NCBI RefSeq assembly: GCF_017377855.1
Contig: NZ_JAFREP010000029.1
Coordinates: 62,001 to 126,000, forward strand
DNA length: 64,000 nucleotides
Source of the DNA: Acanthopleuribacter pedis
GTDB taxonomy: Bacteria > Acidobacteriota > Holophagae > Acanthopleuribacterales > Acanthopleuribacteraceae
Reading direction: 5' to 3'
The translations under genes were made by a program, and so were the position numbers. How positions within the stretch are numbered: position 1 is the stretch's first letter; the number at the start of each line of letters is the position of its first letter. Below, in pieces: positions 1 through 7,644 of the stretch. Below the pieces are notes generated by a model, which worked only from the letters and a program-made list of their open reading frames with translations, was not told the origin of the DNA and ran no database searches.

Positions 1-207
1 ATGGGCGAAACGCGCGGAGCCGGCGCCGTCGGCCAAGCACGCGACGGCCCAGTCCCTGTCCCATTGGTAGAAGTAAAAGTCCTGACAAGGCTGACCGGTG
101 CGTTCATGACCGGCACCGCGAACCCGGCCCGCGATCACGGCGCGGGACGGTGGCTTTTGGTTGTGGTTGGTTGGGGAAACCTCATCTGGTTGGGGTTTAC
201 GGGTCAT
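1..207 (-). CDS. PP2C-family Ser/Thr phosphatase, N-terminal part only
   Basis: Sixty-nine codons read leftward from the ATG at 207 to the window edge without a stop. The residues GAGHERTGQPCQD followed by ACLADGAGSARFAH match the start of PP2C-type phosphatases that pair with VWA proteins (the 'G..H...G.PCQD' and 'ADGAGSA' signatures; the Asp of ADGAG is a metal ligand in the family). An AAGGGAG ribosome site lies 8 bases before the ATG. The gene starts 13 bases after the stop of the VWA gene, so the two are co-transcribed. The catalytic core and any downstream kinase partner lie outside the window. Phosphatase identity is well supported by motif, but only the first quarter or so of the protein is visible. 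Confidence 0.82.
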   Translation of the reverse strand, partial: MTRKPQPDEVSPTNHNQKPPSRAVIAGRVRGAGHERTGQPCQDFYFYQWDRDWAVACLADGAGSARFAH

Positions 208-220
208 AACGGCTCCCTTG

Positions 221-886
221 TTAGGCCTGTATCTCACCCCAGACATCGTGGCCCGGCGGCATGGCTACTTTTTGGCCGGGTTGAGATTCAGAAATGGCTT
301 TCATGCTGTTTGAAAGCCACATAAACATGTCCGTGAACTTACTGTCTTTGAGGCGCATGGGGCTGGGGCTGATTGTTTTAAGCTGATCAAAATCAGCGCC
401 TTCAACACCGACGCAGAACATATTCAAGCCTGCTTCTTGCACGGTGCGCGCCACCTTTCTCGCGGGACCCTGAATGTCGTCCGTGGCCAAACCATCGGTC
501 ATAAGCCACATAATCGGGCGGAAATAGTTCACGTTGTGCTTTTTGTACTCTTGTTTGCGGTTTTCGAGAAGGCGCAAGCCGGTGGTGATGGCTTCACCCA
601 TCGGCGTGCCGCCGGTTGCTTGAAAAGGGGTGAAGGTCAAATCGACCACATCTTGGAAATCGTGGCGCACGATGGCGCGGCCGCCAAAAGTGACAATCGC
701 CAATTCAACGCGTTTGCGCGTCAAGGAATCGGCCTTGATGTCGTCGATCATGTGTTGTACGCCTTCATTTAGCGCGTGAATGTTGTCGTCTTCAATCATG
801 GAACCGGATGTATCCAGCAGCAACACACAGGGGATGCGTGGCTCAGGATTGCGTACCAGGTCGACTTCTTCCAGAAAATGGCTCAT
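221..886 (-). CDS. VWA-domain protein (TerY-like)
   Basis: A 221-residue protein that is almost entirely one von Willebrand factor A domain. The metal-ion-dependent adhesion site is intact: DTSGS at residues 25-29, the conserved Thr in ATGGTPMGEA, and the Asp of MWLMTDGLA. There is no signal peptide or membrane segment, so it is cytoplasmic. A GGGAGG ribosome site sits before ATG 886. Length and architecture fit the TerY-type VWA proteins that occur in operons with a PP2C phosphatase and a protein kinase, and the downstream gene here is indeed a PP2C phosphatase. In those triads the VWA protein is thought to act as a metal-dependent scaffold or phospho-protein in a stress or defence signalling unit; the exact role here is not known. 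Confidence 0.88.
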   Translation of the reverse strand: MSHFLEEVDLVRNPEPRIPCVLLLDTSGSMIEDDNIHALNEGVQHMIDDIKADSLTRKRVELAIVTFGGRAIVRHDFQDVVDLTFTPFQATGGTPMGEAITTGLRLLENRKQEYKKHNVNYFRPIMWLMTDGLATDDIQGPARKVARTVQEAGLNMFCVGVEGADFDQLKTISPSPMRLKDSKFTDMFMWLSNSMKAISESQPGQKVAMPPGHDVWGEIQA

Positions 887-1157
887 TGAGGGAAACCTCC
901 CGTTTAAGGAAATAAGATAAAAGTGGTGTTCGCCTACTTTGTATTTCGTAAACGCCGCGGGTTTCGGCTCACCTGGTGTGGTTTTTTTATTCTTTTTCGT
1001 GTGTGAGATTTTGCAATCTAAATAAAATCAGGTGCATAGGGTAGAGCGCCCCGTGTGGCCTGAAGGGGAACATCGGCGCATTGAAGCGAAATGTGGGTTT
1101 CGTGGGTGGGTCCGCTGTTTGGGCCGAGTACTTTGATAAAGAATGATTTTCGGCTGT

Positions 1158-1263
1158 TGTTCGATACGGGTCACAACCCGATGGCTGTTGTGACCGCGCG
1201 AAGACGGGCACGGATTCGGGTTAAGTCTCTCCATTCGCACAACAACCCGAGGGCCGTTGCGGC
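1158..1263 (-). repeat. Two decayed CRISPR repeats at the trailer end
   Basis: The copy at 1227-1263 differs from the CCATCC-type repeat at five positions. The copy at 1158-1194 matches at about 26 of 37 positions but keeps CACAACCCGA and the final GTTGTGAC. Intervals of 32 and 34 bases separate them from each other and from the first intact repeat, the same as real spacers, so these are ancient repeats rather than chance similarity. Confidence 0.85.
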
Positions 1264-2171
1264 ACTTGCTTCACATTGCCCGCGAGCTACGATTGCGCTT
1301 TCAATCCGCGCAACGACCCGAGGGCCGTTGCGACGGGTTAACATGACCACAAACTTTCGAGCTTGGACTTTCAATCCGCGCAACGACCCGAGGGCCGTTG
1401 CGACAATTGGCGCGGCTCAGGAGGCTCTCGCCCTTGACTTTCAATCCGCGCAACGACCCGAGGGCCGTTGCGACATGAGAGAGCAACGCCAACTTATCCG
1501 CGCCAACTTTCAATCCGCGCAACGACCCGAGGGCCGTTGCGACTCCACGGACGCGGTGAGGTCAAGCCCAAGCTGCCTTTCAATCCGCGCAACGACCCGA
1601 GGGCCGTTGCGACGATGCGGTCGCCGTTCCGGTCATGGCGGCGTTCTTTCAATCCGCGCAACGACCCGAGGGCCATTGCGACGGCATCAGACCACGCGGG
1701 AGTCTACATGTTTAACTTTCCATCCGCGCAACGACCCGAGGGCCATTGCGACCCGCCAGGCTAAGGGTGAGGTGGTTGTTGGGGCTTTCCATCCGCGCAA
1801 CGACCCGAGGGCCATTGCGACGTCATATTTGGCCAGGGAGGTTGCTCCCTTGAGCTTTCCATCCGCGCAACGACCCGAGGGCCATTGCGACGGCATATTT
1901 GGCCAGGGAGGTTGCTCCCTTGAGCTTTCCATCCGCGCAACGACCCGAGGGCCATTGCGACTTGTTCTCGTAGCGCAAAAGCTTGGGATGGTGTCTTTCC
2001 ATCCGCGCAACGACCCGAGGGCCGTTGCGACTGCTTATGGGTTATCCACGGTGGGGTAGAGAAACTTTCCATCCGCGCAACGACCCGAGGGCCGTTGCGA
2101 CGTGGCGGTATCTAAAGATGATATCTTAACCCGCCTTTCCATCCGCGCAACGACCCGAGGGCCGTTGCGAC
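1158..2171 (-). CRISPR. CRISPR array, 13 intact repeats plus 2 degenerate trailer repeats
   Basis: The repeat is 37 bases with 32-34-base spacers. Intact repeats start at 1298, 1368, 1438, 1507, 1577, 1646, 1716, 1785, 1855, 1925, 1995, 2065 and 2135. Decayed copies at 1158 and 1227 keep the spacing and mark the trailer, so the leader is on the right and transcription runs leftward. On the minus strand the repeat begins GTCGCAACGGCC, forms a 10-bp stem (CGCAACGGCC with GGTCGTTGCG, one G-U pair) closed by a CTCG loop, and ends in ATTGAAAG, the 8-base 5' tag typical of Cas6-processed type I/III crRNAs. Repeats fall in ordered variant blocks (see findings). No cas gene is adjacent; the nearest effector operon is the type III-D-like one at 38578-47324, whose Cas6e would suit this hairpin. 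Confidence 0.98.
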
Positions 2172-2480
2172 TGCAGCCGTTTTAACATACTTATTCCCAG
2201 TGTGTTCAGGGGGCGATTTCGCAGATGTCTGTTTTTGTCGCCTTTATTTTCTTGCGAATTTTCGCTGATCTTCTGTAACTGGCTTTAAATATTTGGGTTA
2301 CAAAATCCGCCGATGTCCCGGGTTTTTATGTTCGCTTTAGGTCCGCGGACCACCTTTGGCGCTTATTTCCCGTTCTAACTCCATTTTGTTTCTTCCCGAT
2401 TTGGAAAGCTGATGACGGCCTGTGTATTTTGTTGATATATTAGTTGGCGACGAAATCGTTTTCTTTTAGGAGGCGGGACC
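2172..2480 (-). promoter_or_regulatory. CRISPR leader / intergenic region
   Basis: This 309-base stretch between the newest repeat and the peptidase gene is clearly richer in A and T than the flanks, for example around 2225-2310. It lies on the side opposite to the decayed repeats, as expected of a CRISPR leader, and should hold the promoter for leftward array transcription and the integration signals. It also carries the rightward promoter and the AGGAGG ribosome site (2469-2474) of the peptidase gene. I could not assign individual promoter boxes with confidence. Confidence 0.7.
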
Positions 2481-4751
2481 ATGGTGGTTTCCTCGGTGCT
2501 TTGGGTTTGGTTGAGTTTTGCAGCGGCCTGGCAAATAGAGGCGCCCGACTTCGATCGCGCCCGGGCCCTCAGCCTGCCCGCCGTCCGCGACAAAGTGGCC
2601 GGCGTCGCCATGCGGGCCCACTGGGACCCCGCCGAACGCGGGTTTTGGTACCTCGATCAACACTTTGGCCAATCGACTTACCGCTGGGTCGCGCTGCCCT
2701 CCGGCCAAGCCAAACCCCTGTTCGATCACGCCGCTCTCGCCGCCGCCCTCGCCGATGTCTGTGGCGAAGCCCCCGCGCCCGAGGATTTACCGCTCCGTTC
2801 CGTTCGCTGGGTTGCCGAACACCAAACCCTCGAATTCAACGCCTGTGACGGTCGCCGCCGTTGGCATCCGGCAACCGCGACCCTCAGCGACCTCCCCGCG
2901 GCCAGGAAAGCGAGCACCAGTGACAACGGCCGCTGGTCGATCCTGCCCGACAACGGCAACCTGCGCGCCTTTGACCTCAAAAACCAGCAAGCCTTCCCAC
3001 TCACCCACGACGGCGAACCGCGCCACGCCTACGGCTGGGAACCCTCCTGGTACGCCCAACACGAGATCACCGGGGAACCCAAAACAGGCGCCAAACCCGA
3101 CGGCGTCTCCTTGGTCTGGTCGCCGGACCAAAACCAATTCGCCACCTTTCGCATCGACCGCCGCAACGCGGGCAGCCTGACCCTGTTCCAAGCCGCCGCT
3201 GACCAGGGGTTCCGGCCCAAGGTCTGGACCTACGAACGCGCCTTACCCGTCGACGAAAAAGTCGCGGCCTACAGCCTGCACCTGTTTGACCTCAACACCC
3301 AAAAACACCTGCCGGTCAGCCTGCCGCCCACCGACGCCTACCCGCAATGGTCGCTGCCGCAATGGTCGGCCGACGGCAAAACCCTGTGGTGGCCGCGGTG
3401 GCATCGCGCCTTCCGCGCGGTGGAACTGATCCAAATCGACGCCGCCACCGGTGAAAGCCGCGTCCTACGCACCGAAACGTCGGAAACTTTTGTCGATCCG
3501 ATGCACCACCAGTTCCGCGTCCTCGCCGAGCGCAACGAAATCATTTGGTCAAGCGAGGCCGACGGGTGGCATCATCTTTTCCTGCTCGATGCGGCAACCG
3601 GCAAGGTCAAACGCCGCCTGACCCAAGGCGCTTGGATGGTTGAATCCGTTGCGCACGTCGACGAAGAAGCCGGTTGGTTGGTGTTCTCCGCCAACGGCCG
3701 CGAACCCGGCGAGGATCCCTACCTGCGCCGTCTCTACCGTCTCAATCTGGCCGACGGCGCCATTCGTCTGCTCACCCCGGAAAAAAGCCACCACCAGTTT
3801 CAATTCTCACCCAAGGGCGGCTTTTTCATCGATGAACAATCGCTGGTTAACCGTGCGCCGCGTTATGTGCTGCGCCGCACCGCCGACGGCTCGGTGATCC
3901 AAGAATTGGCCGCTTCAGATATCCAACCGCTGCTCGAGGCGGGCTGGCGCCATCCCGAACCTTTTGTGGTCAAAGCGCGCGACGGCAAAACCGACCTGTA
4001 CGGCGTGATCTACCTGCCCGCCGATTTCGACCCCGCGCGCCGTTACCCGGTGATTGACGCCAGCTATTCCGGCCCGCACGCGGTGAACACCCCCAAGGGG
4101 TTTCGCCGTTTGCTGCGCCGAAGCGAAACCGGAATCGCCTCGCTGGGTTTTGTGGTGGTCAACATCGACGGCCTGGGTACCGCCCGCCGCGGCAAGGCCT
4201 TCCAAAATGTCTCCTACCGCAACCTAGGCGACGTGGGCGCGCCCGACCACATCGGCGCGCTGCGGCAGTTGGCGAAAACACGGCCGTGGATGGATCTGGA
4301 CCGGGTCGGCATCTACGGTCACTCGGCGGGCGGTTACGACACGGTGCGGGCGATGTTGATGCATCCCGAATTCTACAAGGTCGGCGTTTCCTCGGCGGGC
4401 AACCACGACCACCGCATGGCCAAGATTTGGTGGCCCGAGCTGTGGATGGGGCGCGACGGCGACCACTACCGCGAACAATCCAACATGACCCACGCCGACA
4501 AACTCCAGGGCCGCCTGTTGCTGGTCCACGGTGACATGGACAACAACGTTAACCCCTCGGCGAGTTTGCGGTTGGCGGCGGCCCTGATCGAACACGACAA
4601 AGATTTCGAACTGTTGTTGCTTCCCAACCGCGACCATTACTTGGAAGACCACCCCTACTTCATCCGCAAACGCATGGAATGGTTTGTGCGCCACCTGCAA
4701 GGACCCGCGTTGGGCCCCACCCAAACGATGCGGCCCGACGCGGCGCGTTAA
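2481..4751 (+). CDS. S9 family prolyl oligopeptidase (dipeptidyl peptidase IV-like), exported
   Basis: A 756-residue serine peptidase of the DPP IV type: an N-terminal signal-peptide-like segment (MVVSSVLWVWLSFAAAW), a long beta-propeller region, then an alpha/beta hydrolase domain from about residue 490. The catalytic triad can be placed: Ser615 in GHSAGG, Asp687 in HGDMDNNV, and His719 in NRDHYL. The family cleaves dipeptides after proline or alanine from peptide N-termini, in the periplasm or outside the cell. The start at 2481 follows an AGGAGG site. The nucleophile motif is GHSAGG rather than the GWSYGG of classical DPP IV, so substrate preference may differ. The neighbour on the left is the CRISPR leader and the gene on the right is convergent, overlapping its stop by four bases. 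Confidence 0.93.
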   Translation: MVVSSVLWVWLSFAAAWQIEAPDFDRARALSLPAVRDKVAGVAMRAHWDPAERGFWYLDQHFGQSTYRWVALPSGQAKPLFDHAALAAALADVCGEAPAPEDLPLRSVRWVAEHQTLEFNACDGRRRWHPATATLSDLPAARKASTSDNGRWSILPDNGNLRAFDLKNQQAFPLTHDGEPRHAYGWEPSWYAQHEITGEPKTGAKPDGVSLVWSPDQNQFATFRIDRRNAGSLTLFQAAADQGFRPKVWTYERALPVDEKVAAYSLHLFDLNTQKHLPVSLPPTDAYPQWSLPQWSADGKTLWWPRWHRAFRAVELIQIDAATGESRVLRTETSETFVDPMHHQFRVLAERNEIIWSSEADGWHHLFLLDAATGKVKRRLTQGAWMVESVAHVDEEAGWLVFSANGREPGEDPYLRRLYRLNLADGAIRLLTPEKSHHQFQFSPKGGFFIDEQSLVNRAPRYVLRRTADGSVIQELAASDIQPLLEAGWRHPEPFVVKARDGKTDLYGVIYLPADFDPARRYPVIDASYSGPHAVNTPKGFRRLLRRSETGIASLGFVVVNIDGLGTARRGKAFQNVSYRNLGDVGAPDHIGALRQLAKTRPWMDLDRVGIYGHSAGGYDTVRAMLMHPEFYKVGVSSAGNHDHRMAKIWWPELWMGRDGDHYREQSNMTHADKLQGRLLLVHGDMDNNVNPSASLRLAAALIEHDKDFELLLLPNRDHYLEDHPYFIRKRMEWFVRHLQGPALGPTQTMRPDAAR

Positions 4752-5149
4752 GTTTGGGTTAGCTCGACCAACGCCCGCAGCGCGCGTTCGGCGGCATCGC
4801 GCGGGACAAAGATGTGGTCGTGGTAATAGGCCGCGACCACATTGGCGCTGATGCCGGCGCGCGTCAGTTGCGCGGCGACCGCGGCGGTCAGCCCGACCGC
4901 TTCCAGGCTGGAGTGAACGGTTAAGGTAATGCGCCCAAATACGCCGGCGTAATCGATCCCGTGCCGGTCGGCTTCCTGCTTGGCGATGATCAGGGTCAAA
5001 CCCTCTTCCTCTTGGAACAGGCTCAGCGGTTTCAAGTCCGTCGCGGCGGCCCAATCCCGCGCGGGCAGGCAAGCGAACACATATTCGTTGGGATCCAGCG
5101 CCGGTTTCATGGTGCGGATCAAGGTTTCGAGGTTGGTTTCTCCCGACAT
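4748..5149 (-). CDS. ACT-domain protein
   Basis: A 133-residue cytoplasmic protein with the features of the short tandem-ACT family: FACLPARDWAAATDLKPLSL near the start, and an N-to-C pattern in which EEEGLTLIIAK and GRITLTVHSSLEAVGLTAAV form the core of an ACT fold with the usual 'S.LeavGLtaa' helix. ACT domains bind small ligands, mostly amino acids, and regulate partners; this stand-alone family has no assigned partner. The ATG follows a GGAGGAG site. It starts 13 bases downstream of the end of the SMR transporter pseudogene and was probably its operon partner. Its stop overlaps the end of the convergent peptidase gene. Confidence 0.8.
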   Translation of the reverse strand: MSGETNLETLIRTMKPALDPNEYVFACLPARDWAAATDLKPLSLFQEEEGLTLIIAKQEADRHGIDYAGVFGRITLTVHSSLEAVGLTAAVAAQLTRAGISANVVAAYYHDHIFVPRDAAERALRALVELTQT

Positions 5150-5162
5150 GGTTTCTCCTCCA

Positions 5163-5656
5163 TCAAGCCTGGCTCTTCAGGCCGGCGACACCGATAAAAA
5201 TGAACAGCAAACAGACGATTTGGAACGGGGTGACCGGTTGGCGTTCAAACAGCATTTGGATGGTGGTGACGCCGCCGACCCCGACGGCCAGCCAAACCAT
5301 GTAAGCGATTTGGGTGGGAATGGTTCGGGCCGAAAGTGCGAATAAAAACAAACTCAACCCGCATTTCTCACAAGGATTCGTCGCGAGAAGCTGAAACCCG
5401 TGTGAGTACGAAGCTTACGACCGAGAGACGGCATAGGCGTAGCAGCGCTACGGCGAAGGCGGCTCGACCGAGTAAGCGAAGTAATCGCACGGGTTTCAGC
5501 TTCGCAGCAGAACGCCTTGTGAGAAATGCGGGTTAACACCATCGAAAGCACGGCAAGCACCACGTAGCCGCCCTTGGTCAGGGAGGCCGAACGGTCGATG
5601 CACACCAGCCAACTCGTTTCGAACACACCGGCGAGAAACAGAAAAAACCACGCCAT
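5163..5656 (-). pseudogene. SMR-family small multidrug/guanidinium exporter gene, split by a MITE
   Basis: Two reading-frame pieces on the minus strand join into one typical SMR protein of about 105 residues. The first piece starts at ATG 5656 after an AAGGAG site and reads MAWFFLFLAGVFETSW, with the essential membrane Glu in the first helix, through TM2 to VLSMVL. The second resumes at about 5355 with LSLFLFALSARTIPTQIAY and runs through TM3 and TM4 to GVAGLKSQA. Between them sits a palindromic element (5356-5534). The interrupted frame reads through the element and ends at 5354, so the first piece makes only a TM1-TM2 fragment with a foreign tail. The intact ancestor would have exported small cations or guanidinium-type compounds (Gdx/SugE-like or EmrE-like). 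The rest of the gene looks undamaged, which suggests a recent insertion. Confidence 0.88.
5356..5534. mobile_element. MITE-1 copy 1 inside the SMR gene
   Basis: A 179-base element with terminal inverted repeats AACCCGCATTTCTCACAAGG and CCTTGTGAGAAATGCGGGTT and a longer imperfect palindrome inside (GAAGCTGAAACCCGTG facing CACGGGTTTCAGCTTC). It has no coding capacity. A second, diverged member is at 24560-24741; both share the internal segment GGCGTAGCAGC, then CTACG, then GACCGAG. Target duplication cannot be fixed with certainty; the pre-insertion sequence was probably ctcaacacc. Non-autonomous transposon (MITE) is the best reading. Confidence 0.85.
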
Positions 5657-5840
5657 AGATCGCTCCTTCAATGCTTGGGGCCGTCCCCAATTGAATTGAG
5701 CGGTAAGGTCGTCCTCACTTCGGGTATTGCGGTTGTGTGGGACCACCTTTGGGTGGTCGGCCCCACGGTACCCTGTTTCCTCGGGTGGGTCAATGTGGAT
5801 TTGGGGTTTTCCCGGTTGGAGGGTGCTGATCGGAAGGGTG

Positions 5841-7137
5841 TGGTTGATGCGGGTTTGTTCCAGGGTTCGGGCGGTTTAGGGAGGGGTTGTGGTACATCTT
5901 CAATGTACCTCGATTTTTCGGGCCCTGACCCAGGGAAGGGCCCCGCCTGCTTCGCGCCGGGTCCCTTCCCTGGGCTGAAATCCAGCACGGCGTTGCCGTG
6001 CCAACGGTTTGCGTGCCGGCGTCCCATGCGGGTCGTGGCGTTAGATGTTGGTTGGGGAAGGTGGGGCAAAGTCGACGTCCCATTTGTGACGTGGCGGTAG
6101 ATGTTGGTTAGAACGGGTTTGTGCGTGGTTGATGCGGGTTTGTTCCAGGGTTGGGGCGGTTTAGGGAGGGGTTGCGGTACATCTTCAATGTACCTCGTTT
6201 TCTCTTGACCTGACCCAGGGAAGGGACCCGTCTGCTTCGCGCCGGGTCCCTTCCCTGGGCTGAAATCCAGCACGGCGTTGCCGTGCCAACGGTTTGCGTG
6301 CCGGCGTCCCATGCGGGTCGTGGCGGTAGATGTTGGTTGGGGAAGGTGGGGCAAAGTCGACGTCCCATTTGTGACGTGGCGGTAGATGTTGGTTAGAACG
6401 GGTTTGTGCGTGGTTGATGCGGGTTTGTTCCAGGGTTGGGGCGGTTTAGGGAGGGGTTGCGGTACATCTTCAATGTACCTCGTTTTCTCTTGACCTGACC
6501 CAGGGAAGGGACCCGTCTGCTTCGCGTCGGGTCCCTTCCCTGGGCTGAAATCCAGCACGGCGTTGCCGTGCCAACGGTTTGCGCGCCGGCGTCCCATTTT
6601 GGTCGTGGCGTTAGATGTTGGTTAACGATGGTGGGGGAACGGGCTCGTGCGTGGTTGATGCGGGTTTGTTCCAGGGTTCGGGCGGTATAGGGAAGGGTTG
6701 TGGTACATCTTCAATGTACCTCGATTTCTCTTGACCTGACCCAGGGAAGGGGCCCGTCTGCTTCGCGCCGGGTCCCTTCCCTGGGCTGAAATCCAGCACG
6801 GCGTTGCCGTGCCAACGGTTTGCGTGCCGGCGTCCCATTTTGGTCGTGGCGGTAGATGTTGGTTGGGGTAGGTGGGGGCAAAGTCGACGTCCCATTTGTG
6901 ACGTGGCGGTAGATGTTTTTTGGGGAAGGTGGGAGCAAAGTCGGTGTCTCGTTTGTGTTGCCGCGGTAGATGTTTGTTGGGGAAGGGGGGACCAAAGTCG
7001 ACGCCCCATTTGGGTCAAGGCGGTAGCCGGCGTTTGGTTCAGGTGGGAACCCGGATGAAGTCCCATGTGGGTCGTAGCGGTAGATGTTGCTTAGGGTGGT
7101 GGAACCAAAGCCGGTGTTCCATTTTGGTCGCGGTGGT
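5841..7137. repeat. Tandem repeat array: 285-bp long units and 57-bp short units
   Basis: Long units begin with TGGTTGATGCGGGTTTGTTC at 5841, 6126, 6411 and 6652 (periods 285, 285, 241). Each holds a small palindrome, GGTACAT-cttca-ATGTACC, a strong hairpin with arms CCCAGGGAAGGGACCCG and CGGGTCCCTTCCCTGGG in its later copies, and a block GGCGTTGCCGTGCCAACGG. From 6853 the sequence continues as 57-bp units starting at 6853, 6910, 6967, 7024 and 7081; the same 57-mer also occurs inside the long units, and 285 is five times 57. The minus strand stays open in more than one frame because 57 is a multiple of three, but none of these frames has a convincing ribosome site, so I do not call a gene. 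The array lies just 3' of the phosphatase gene at 7184. Confidence 0.9.
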
Positions 7138-7183
7138 TTTTGCTGCTTGGGGTGGGTGGGGCCGCTTTTCGCGCTTCGGCGGA

Positions 7184-7516
7184 TCAGCTTTCTTTTTCGA
7201 GAATGCGGCTGACCGCGCTTTCTAGGATCTCGATGAGTTCCGGGTCCATGTAGCGGTATTCGTCGGGGATGTGTAGCACGTGGATCGGGGTGTGGTCCAA
7301 CAGCGCCGAAAACGACGCCTTGATGCGGTTCCGGTGTTTTCCTTCCATGACCAAAATTAGGTCGGCCCAGCGGATATCGGCCGCGCTGACGGTTCTGCGT
7401 GCCTTGGGACTGGTCCCCGCGCTTCGCACCGAGACATTCGGGTCCTTGCGCCAGATTTGCTCGGCGGTCGGACTGCGCCATTGGTTGCGACTACAGATAA
7501 ACAAAAGGTTGGTCAC
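7184..7516 (-). CDS. Low-molecular-weight protein tyrosine phosphatase family protein
   Basis: A 110-residue cytoplasmic protein. The phosphate-binding loop CSRNQWRS (residues 8-15) matches the CX5R(S/T) signature of low-molecular-weight phosphatases, with Cys8 as nucleophile and Arg14 binding phosphate. It is shorter than classical members (about 150 residues) and belongs to the compact group with the LLFICSRNQWRSPTAE start. The aspartate expected as general acid may be in HIPDEYRYMDPE. Substrate unknown. The gene is followed by the 57-bp repeat array and preceded by the large exported protein gene on the same strand. Confidence 0.82.
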   Translation of the reverse strand: MTNLLFICSRNQWRSPTAEQIWRKDPNVSVRSAGTSPKARRTVSAADIRWADLILVMEGKHRNRIKASFSALLDHTPIHVLHIPDEYRYMDPELIEILESAVSRILEKES

Positions 7517-7644
7517 GCCATACCTCCATGGCCATTTTAAGTCGTACTTTATCCCGCGGGGGACGCTTTATGCGCCGGCTCGCCAAAACCAAAACTGTTT
7601 GTTCCGGCCGGCCTTGCTTCGTGGTGCGGGGCGCTTCTCGAAAT

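Noticed and set aside
1091..2059. Open frames of up to 322 codons across the CRISPR array
   Set aside because: They translate the repeat (phrases like RNDPRAVAT) and have no ribosome site; the array explains them.
5668..6597. 309-codon minus-strand frame through the tandem repeats
   Set aside because: It only repeats the 285-bp unit in one of several open frames and lacks a credible start; kept as repeat DNA.
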